Made by a program: the position numbers and the translations under genes. A stretch of 5,213 nt of DNA, taken from Oscillospiraceae bacterium (GTDB lineage: Bacteria > Bacillota > Clostridia > Oscillospirales > Oscillospiraceae). Shown one piece after another: positions 1 to 5,213 of this stretch (within the stretch, counting starts at the first letter, position 1; every line of letters starts with the position of its first letter). The DNA lies in the NCBI GenBank assembly GCA_016286595.1, contig JAEETR010000046.1:1-5213 (forward strand), read 5' to 3'. The notes beneath the pieces are model-generated. The model had not been told where the DNA came from. It saw nothing but the letters and a program-made list of their open reading frames with translations, and ran no database searches.

Positions 1-1432
1 CGGTGCTGATTTCCAGGATGCCCATCCATACCGTCACGAACATCTGCATCTTGTTGTTGGAGCAGATCGTCTCGTTGGCGGAAACCAGGATTTCCGCGGG
101 GGACTTGCCCAACATGGCGTTGTTCTTCAGGATCGTTTTGGAAACCATCATGAACAGCGCTGCGGGCACCCCCTTGCCGGACACGTCGGCCATGACCATG
201 CAAAGATGGTCGTCGTCCACAAGGAAGAAATCGTAGAAGTCGCCGCCCACCTCCTTGGCGGGATCCATGGAGGCGTATATATCGAATTCCGGTCTGTCGG
301 GGAAGGCGGGGAAGGTGCTGGGCAGCATGCCCTCCTGAATGCGGGTGGCCAGCGACAGCTCCGTTCCGATGCGCTCCTTCTCGGCGGTGATGTTCTGTAT
401 CCTGCTCAGGTGGGAGTCTATCTCGCTGGCCATCTCGGACACGTCTGTCGCCAGCTCTCCTATCTCGTTGTGCAGCCGTATCTCCGCAAGACCGGCGGTG
501 ACGGAATCGCTGTTCTTGGTCGTCTTGTACTGACGGATGTTGTACTGCACTTTTTTCAGCGGCCGCAGCACGAACACCATCACCAGCGTCAGACAGATGA
601 CCGCCAGGACGAGATGATGCAGGATGGACAGATTCGTCTCCTTGCGGGTCTGTTCGTCTATTACCGCCTTCATCTCGGACAGATCGTAGGTCAGACCGAT
701 GAGCACGCTGTGCTCGTCGAAGGACCACAGCGAAACGTAATAATCCACGTAGATGCCGGCGTCTGCCAGGTGGCTGGAGTATTTCGCGGCGCTGCGCATG
801 GCTACCGTCTGGCTTTCGGCCACGCTGACCACGTTGCCAAGAGGATAGACCTCCTCATAGTCGGTGCCCCTCACCGCGCCGGGGTCGGCGCCGCTGAAGA
901 GGAAGAACTGGGTGTCGAAGGGCTCCTCGGACACGACGCAGAAGAGAAAACTCACGTGGTACGCCCGCTTTATTTGGTTTATCCTGTTGATGAGCCAGGA
1001 ATACGTTATCTCGGCGTACAGCTTCTGGTCCTCGGGGGAAAGGGAACGGCACTGGTCGTCGTCCATATACCTCAGCGACATATCCGGGTGCCTGCGGGTG
1101 AACGCCAGCGCCTTCACGGCCGTACGGGTCTGGCCGACCATCTCCGCGTCGTACTCCACGTCCATCTCGTCGGAATGCTCGTACCAGTACCGTATGAGCC
1201 ACTGGTAGGCGGGATATTCCTTCACCGTGGCCTTTACGTCCGAGGCGATATCGGCGGCGTGGCGCTCCATCTGCTTTTTTACGCTCTCGTCGGACAGCCG
1301 GGTCTCGGTGAAGTAGGTCATGATGCCCGTGGTGATGATGCCGATGAGAAAAAGAACGGCCACCTCCACGATGATGCTTATCCGCAGCTTCCGGGGAGTT
1401 TTCTTTTCCTGCTTGCGTGTTGAAATATCCAT
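1..1432 (-). CDS. Membrane-anchored SpoIIE/RsbU-type PP2C serine phosphatase with HAMP domain (3' end outside window)
   Basis: I translated the minus strand from ATG at 1432; it stays open for 477 codons to the window edge. Residues 1-17 are basic and hydrophilic (cytoplasmic), about 18-38 form a membrane helix, about 39-270 are a presumably extracytoplasmic sensor with no fold I recognise, about 271-289 form a second helix (VLAVICLTLVMVFVL), and 290-342 look like a HAMP domain (RPLKKV start, NEIGEL at 322-327). A helical linker (SLATRIQEGMLP, 360-371) leads into the PP2C/SpoIIE domain, with the metal-binding motifs VGGDFYD (Asp398) and ADVSGKG (Asp416). The remaining roughly 120-140 residues of the domain, including its last acidic metal ligands, are cut off. 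Family members dephosphorylate a phosphoserine/threonine on a small STAS anti-sigma antagonist or similar partner; the substrate here is unknown. The Shine-Dalgarno match is poor (GGAT about 11 bases upstream), and TTG at 1447 is a less likely start. Confidence 0.93.
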   Translation of the reverse strand, partial: MDISTRKQEKKTPRKLRISIIVEVAVLFLIGIITTGIMTYFTETRLSDESVKKQMERHAADIASDVKATVKEYPAYQWLIRYWYEHSDEMDVEYDAEMVGQTRTAVKALAFTRRHPDMSLRYMDDDQCRSLSPEDQKLYAEITYSWLINRINQIKRAYHVSFLFCVVSEEPFDTQFFLFSGADPGAVRGTDYEEVYPLGNVVSVAESQTVAMRSAAKYSSHLADAGIYVDYYVSLWSFDEHSVLIGLTYDLSEMKAVIDEQTRKETNLSILHHLVLAVICLTLVMVFVLRPLKKVQYNIRQYKTTKNSDSVTAGLAEIRLHNEIGELATDVSEMASEIDSHLSRIQNITAEKERIGTELSLATRIQEGMLPSTFPAFPDRPEFDIYASMDPAKEVGGDFYDFFLVDDDHLCMVMADVSGKGVPAALFMMVSKTILKNNAMLGKSPAEILVSANETICSNNKMQMFVTVWMGILEIST

Positions 1433-1508
1433 GGCGAAAAGATCCAATCCGTGTATTACCGAAGTCGTTATATAGGGGCCTGCCCGGAAAAAACCGTATC
1501 TATGGGCG

Positions 1509-1517
1509 ATTATAACA
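1509..1517 (-). promoter_or_regulatory. Extended -10 promoter for the SpoIIE-type phosphatase gene
   Basis: The minus strand reads TGTTATAAT, a perfect extended -10 element (TGn followed by TATAAT). No convincing -35 lies 16-18 bases upstream, where the preceding terminator hairpin sits (best match TTCATC, 3 of 6); extended -10 promoters often do without one. Transcription would start near 1502, giving an untranslated leader of about 70 bases before the ATG at 1432. This supports independent expression of the phosphatase rather than read-through from the pyrophosphatase gene. Promoter activity is inferred from the motif only. Confidence 0.6.
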
Positions 1518-1518
1518 C

Positions 1519-1554
1519 AAAAAAGGGACAGATGAAATCATCTGTCCCTTTTTT
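1519..1554 (-). terminator. Intrinsic terminator of the pyrophosphatase gene (bidirectional in form)
   Basis: A perfect 10-bp stem (GGGACAGATG at 1525-1534 pairing with CATCTGTCCC at 1539-1548) closes a 4-base loop. Runs of A and T flank it and extend the pairing by up to six A-T pairs. Read on the minus strand, the hairpin begins about 20 bases after the TGA at 1569 and is followed by a run of six T, as expected of a Rho-independent terminator. The plus strand also has a T run, so the structure could stop transcription both ways, although no plus-strand gene is visible. Confidence 0.92.
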
Positions 1555-1568
1555 TCGATCAACAGCGA

Positions 1569-3701
<2,133 letters not shown>

Positions 3702-3711
3702 AGCTGTGTTT

Positions 3712-3720
3712 CTCACCTTT
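3712..3720 (-). promoter_or_regulatory. Ribosome binding site deciding the hppA start
   Basis: The minus strand reads AAAGGTGAG; its AGGTGA part complements the 16S rRNA 3' end. It is 11 bases from the ATG at 3701, somewhat long but usable. The alternative GTG (3716-3714) is part of this motif and has no purine-rich site upstream of itself. The ATG is therefore the better start, giving 710 rather than 715 residues. Confidence 0.6.
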
Positions 3721-3748
3721 CGTAAATTATTATGTGCAAGTCCCGCAC
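3713..3748 (-). other. Possible 11-codon upstream ORF in the hppA leader
   Basis: On the minus strand a GTG at 3748 opens a frame of 11 codons (M-R-D-L-H-I-I-I-Y-E-R) ending in a TGA at 3715-3713. AAGGTGA (3766-3760) lies 11 bases before the GTG, the same motif and spacing seen before the hppA ATG. The TGA overlaps the hppA ribosome binding site, a layout that would permit translational coupling. The GTG falls in the loop of a GC hairpin. A peptide this short cannot be shown to be coding from one sequence, so this may be chance. Confidence 0.2.
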
Positions 3749-3756
3749 GGCGGGAC
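3740..3756 (-). promoter_or_regulatory. GC-rich hairpin in the hppA leader
   Basis: A perfect 7-bp inverted repeat, GTCCCGC and GCGGGAC, is separated by three bases. No T run follows it on the minus strand, so it is not an intrinsic terminator. It lies about 40 bases upstream of the hppA start, where it could stabilise the mRNA or affect ribosome access. The structure is plain; its function is inferred. Confidence 0.5.
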
Positions 3757-3814
3757 GAGTCACCTTATAAAGGGGCGGCACGGGGAGGAAAATCGGCTGA
3801 CCCAATTCTCACCC

Positions 3815-3841
3815 ATTATGGCAATAATATCATTATTTCAA
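3815..3841 (-). promoter_or_regulatory. Candidate hppA promoter
   Basis: The minus strand has TTGAAA at 3841-3836 (5 of 6 to the -35 consensus) and CATAAT at 3820-3815 (5 of 6 to the -10), with TG one base before the -10 (TGCCATAAT), forming an extended -10. The spacer is only 15 bases, shorter than the usual 17, which weakens the call. Transcription would start near 3808 and give a leader of about 107 bases. An alternative -10 (TATAAA, 3931-3926) lies within the upstream dyad but lacks a good -35. Confidence 0.4.
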
Positions 3842-3874
3842 GTAAAATTGAAGAGGCTCATCGTGGGTTTTCTA

Positions 3875-3900
3875 TACAAAAAACCCCCGCGTTTTTTGTA
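3875..3900. repeat. Inverted repeat TACAAAAAAC / GTTTTTTGTA with GC spacer
   Basis: Perfect 10-bp arms at 3875-3884 and 3891-3900 flank the 6-base spacer CCCCGC. The left arm is also shared with a competing hairpin: GGGTTTT (3865-3871) can pair with AAAACCC (3880-3886). Both pairings cannot form together. The outer bases TATACAA resemble the half-site of the dyad at 3926-3946. If transcribed from further upstream, this could be an RNA switch; if upstream of the promoter, it is more likely a protein binding site. No known riboswitch class is recognised. Confidence 0.5.
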
Positions 3901-3925
3901 GCATTTGCCCCGAAAAAGCCGTTGA

Positions 3926-3946
3926 TTTATACAAGTTTTGTATAAA
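3926..3946. promoter_or_regulatory. Operator-like perfect dyad TTTATACAA-n3-TTGTATAAA
   Basis: Two perfect 9-bp inverted arms (3926-3934 and 3938-3946) are separated by GTT. Size and symmetry suit a dimeric helix-turn-helix regulator. It lies 15 bases beyond the MATE terminator and about 225 bases upstream of the hppA start, and contains a -10-like TATAAA on the minus strand. Which regulator binds, if any, cannot be told; no regulator gene is in the window. Confidence 0.5.
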
Positions 3947-3960
3947 CAAAACGAATAATC

Positions 3961-3995
3961 GCAAAGAAAAGCGCCGGCAGAAGTTCTGCCGGCGC
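3961..3995 (-). terminator. Intrinsic terminator of the MATE gene
   Basis: A perfect 10-bp stem, GCGCCGGCAG (3971-3980) and CTGCCGGCGC (3986-3995), has a 5-base loop. On the minus strand it is followed by TTTTCTTT. It begins 24 bases after the TGA of the MATE gene (4022-4020), so it should end that transcript before hppA and make hppA a separate unit. Confidence 0.92.
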
Positions 3996-4019
3996 CGGTA
4001 GGCGGGTGATAGGTGTTTT

Positions 4020-5213
4020 TCAGTCCGCGAGCACCGTGCGGTAGGTCCTGCGCAGGAATATGACGGAGAACACGGCGGCGGTGACCTCGGCTATGGGGAA
4101 GCACAGCCACACCAGCTCCAGCCGCCCCGTCAGGGACAGCAGGTACGCGGCGGGCAGCAGTGCCAGAAGCTGACGGCACAGCGAGCTTATAAGGGTGTAC
4201 ATGGGCTTGCCAAGAGCCTGGCAGGCGGACATGGTCATGATGCAGAACCCTGCTACGGGGAAGTGGACTGCGATTATGCGGAAGGCGGGCAGTCCCACCC
4301 GCACCATCTCCTCCGTGGGGGAGAAGAGGCTGATGAGCACCTCCGGAATCGCCTCGAAAAGGATGCAGCCCAGGGTCATTATCGTCATGGCGATGAGGAT
4401 GCTGGTCTTTATGATGGACCTGACCCGGTCCAGCTTCCTGGCGCCGTGGTTGTAGGCTATCATGGGCACGATGGCGCTGTTTATGCCGAACACGGGCATG
4501 AATATGAAGCTCTGTATCTTGAAGTAGGCGCCGAACACGGCGGTGGCCGCTTCGGTGAAGCTGATGAGTATGTTGTTGAGGAAGAAGGTCATCACCGAGC
4601 CGATGGACTGCATGATGATGGAGGGGAAGCCGACGGAGAATATCTGCCCCGCGATGTGCCTGTCAAAGCGGACGAGCTTCAGGGACAGATTTATCTCGTG
4701 GTTTTTCCTGATATTGAGGATGAACGCCAGAATAGACGCTATGATCTGACCGCTGACGGTGGCCACGGCGGCGCCCATGACCTCCAGCCGGGGAAAGCCC
4801 AGAAGGCCGAAGATGAGTATGGGGTCCAGGATCATGTTTATCACCGCGCCGGTGATCTGCGCGATCATGGAAAGATCGGTCCGGCCGGTGGACTGCAGCA
4901 GCCTCTCGCCGCACATCTGGAAGCATATGCCGAAGCAGCAGCCGATGCACACCCGCAGATACTGGGTGCCGTAGCGGATTATGTTGGGATTTTCCGTCTG
5001 AAAACGGAAGAAGGGAGCGGCCCCGAAAATGCCGACGAAGCAGAACAGTATGGCGCTGCACAGGAAAAGGAATATGCCGGTGCCGGCGGTACGGTCCACC
5101 GCGTCCTGATTTTTCTCTCCCAGGGAGCGGGACAGCAGCGTGTTCATGCCGACGCCGGTGCCGAGAGTGAAGGCCATCACAAGGCTCTGGAACGGGAACG
5201 AAAGGCTCACGGC
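4020..5213 (-). CDS. MATE-family efflux transporter, MepA-like (5' end outside window)
   Basis: The frame is open from the right edge and gives 397 residues ending LAD, stop TGA at 4022-4020. The first complete codon is GCC at 5213; the GTG next to it is an internal Val, not a start. MATE proteins of this type are about 440-460 aa, so roughly the first 50 residues, including helix 1, are missing. It exchanges cationic drugs or metabolites for Na+ or H+ at the cytoplasmic membrane; the substrate is unknown. Visible family features (numbered from the first visible residue) include TGVGMNTLLSRSLGEKN (19-35), ERLLQSTGRTDLSMI (103-117) and INMILDPILIFG (125-136). The internal duplication shows as equivalents in the second half: INSAIVPMIAYNHGARK (244-260) and SACQALGKP (329-337). 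Hydrophobic segments continue to about residue 387, consistent with 11 of 12 helices. It is followed by its own terminator. Family assignment is firm; the MepA subtype is inference. Confidence 0.93.
   Translation of the reverse strand, partial: AVSLSFPFQSLVMAFTLGTGVGMNTLLSRSLGEKNQDAVDRTAGTGIFLFLCSAILFCFVGIFGAAPFFRFQTENPNIIRYGTQYLRVCIGCCFGICFQMCGERLLQSTGRTDLSMIAQITGAVINMILDPILIFGLLGFPRLEVMGAAVATVSGQIIASILAFILNIRKNHEINLSLKLVRFDRHIAGQIFSVGFPSIIMQSIGSVMTFFLNNILISFTEAATAVFGAYFKIQSFIFMPVFGINSAIVPMIAYNHGARKLDRVRSIIKTSILIAMTIMTLGCILFEAIPEVLISLFSPTEEMVRVGLPAFRIIAVHFPVAGFCIMTMSACQALGKPMYTLISSLCRQLLALLPAAYLLSLTGRLELVWLCFPIAEVTAAVFSVIFLRRTYRTVLAD

Larger units (their letters stand above)
3702..4019. other. 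Gene-free regulatory interval between the MATE gene and hppA
   Basis: This stretch of about 318 bases has no credible protein gene on either strand. From the MATE side it holds the MATE terminator (3995-3961), a perfect dyad (3946-3926), a second dyad with overlapping alternative pairing (3900-3865), a candidate promoter (3841-3815), and an apparent hppA leader with a GC hairpin and ribosome binding site. The part from about 3810 to 3960 is much richer in AT than the flanking genes, as expected of a promoter region. A plus-strand frame at 3706-3945 is open but has no ribosome binding site, no recognisable protein features, and crosses all of these elements. Confidence 0.75.

Noticed and set aside
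206..1423. 405-codon open frame on the plus strand
   Set aside because: It is antisense to the SpoIIE-type phosphatase gene, whose minus-strand translation has clear HAMP and PP2C motifs. The plus-strand translation is rich in His, Gly, Val and Arg with no family resemblance.
3706..3945. 79-codon plus-strand frame across the intergenic region
   Set aside because: It starts with GTG, has no ribosome binding site, and runs through the hppA promoter region and both dyads; nothing in it looks like a protein domain.
3717..4019. Known riboswitch or T-box upstream of hppA
   Set aside because: The region has hairpins but no conserved core of a riboswitch or T-box that I recognise, and the hairpin nearest the gene lacks a T run.
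3838..4179. 113-codon minus-strand frame spanning the MATE 3' end and terminator
   Set aside because: It is out of frame with the MATE gene and reads through the terminator hairpin; composition is typical of a shadow frame.
4020..5213. Treating GTG at 5210 as the MATE start
   Set aside because: The frame stays open to the window edge, and the sequence begins in the middle of the conserved second helix, so this Val is internal.

Overview
The window is a GC-rich stretch of bacterial chromosome in which all three recognisable genes lie on the minus strand, each separated from the next by an intrinsic terminator. The gene set, the strong U-tract terminators, sigma-A-type promoter elements, GGTGA-type ribosome binding site and frequent ATA and AGG codons suggest a high-GC member of the Bacillota, most likely a gut-type Clostridia (Oscillospirales-like). 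No taxonomic marker is present, so this is inference.

Reading in the direction of transcription, from right to left: (1) 5213-4020 is the 3' portion of a MATE-family multidrug/cation antiporter of the MepA type; its first 50 or so residues lie outside the window. It ends in a 10-bp GC hairpin terminator at 3995-3961. (2) 4019-3702 is a gene-free region of about 318 bases. It has an AT-rich part with two inverted repeats sharing the half-site TATACAA, a candidate extended -10 promoter and a leader with a GC hairpin and a possible 11-codon upstream ORF. (3) 3701-1569 encodes a complete membrane-integral pyrophosphatase (HppA type, 710 aa). It keeps the acidic and basic catalytic residues but has several altered family-signature positions. 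The residue that governs potassium dependence is Ala, and the gate glutamate is in the position typical of sodium pumps. The gene ends at a bidirectional-looking hairpin terminator (1554-1519). (4) An extended -10 promoter immediately behind that hairpin would drive (5) 1432-1, a membrane-anchored SpoIIE/RsbU-type PP2C phosphatase (TM, extracytoplasmic sensor, TM, HAMP, PP2C). Its C-terminal third runs off the left edge.

Functionally, these look like three separate transcription units, not one operon: ion-coupled efflux, PPi-driven ion pumping, and a transmembrane sensor feeding a phosphatase output. MATE transporters use a Na+ or H+ gradient, and the pyrophosphatase makes such a gradient, so the first two could be linked energetically. 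The sequence does not show any direct coupling. The clearest leads are the regulatory architecture upstream of the pyrophosphatase and its divergent catalytic signatures. I see no mobile element, CRISPR array, tRNA or rRNA, and no evidence for a wholly new multi-gene system.
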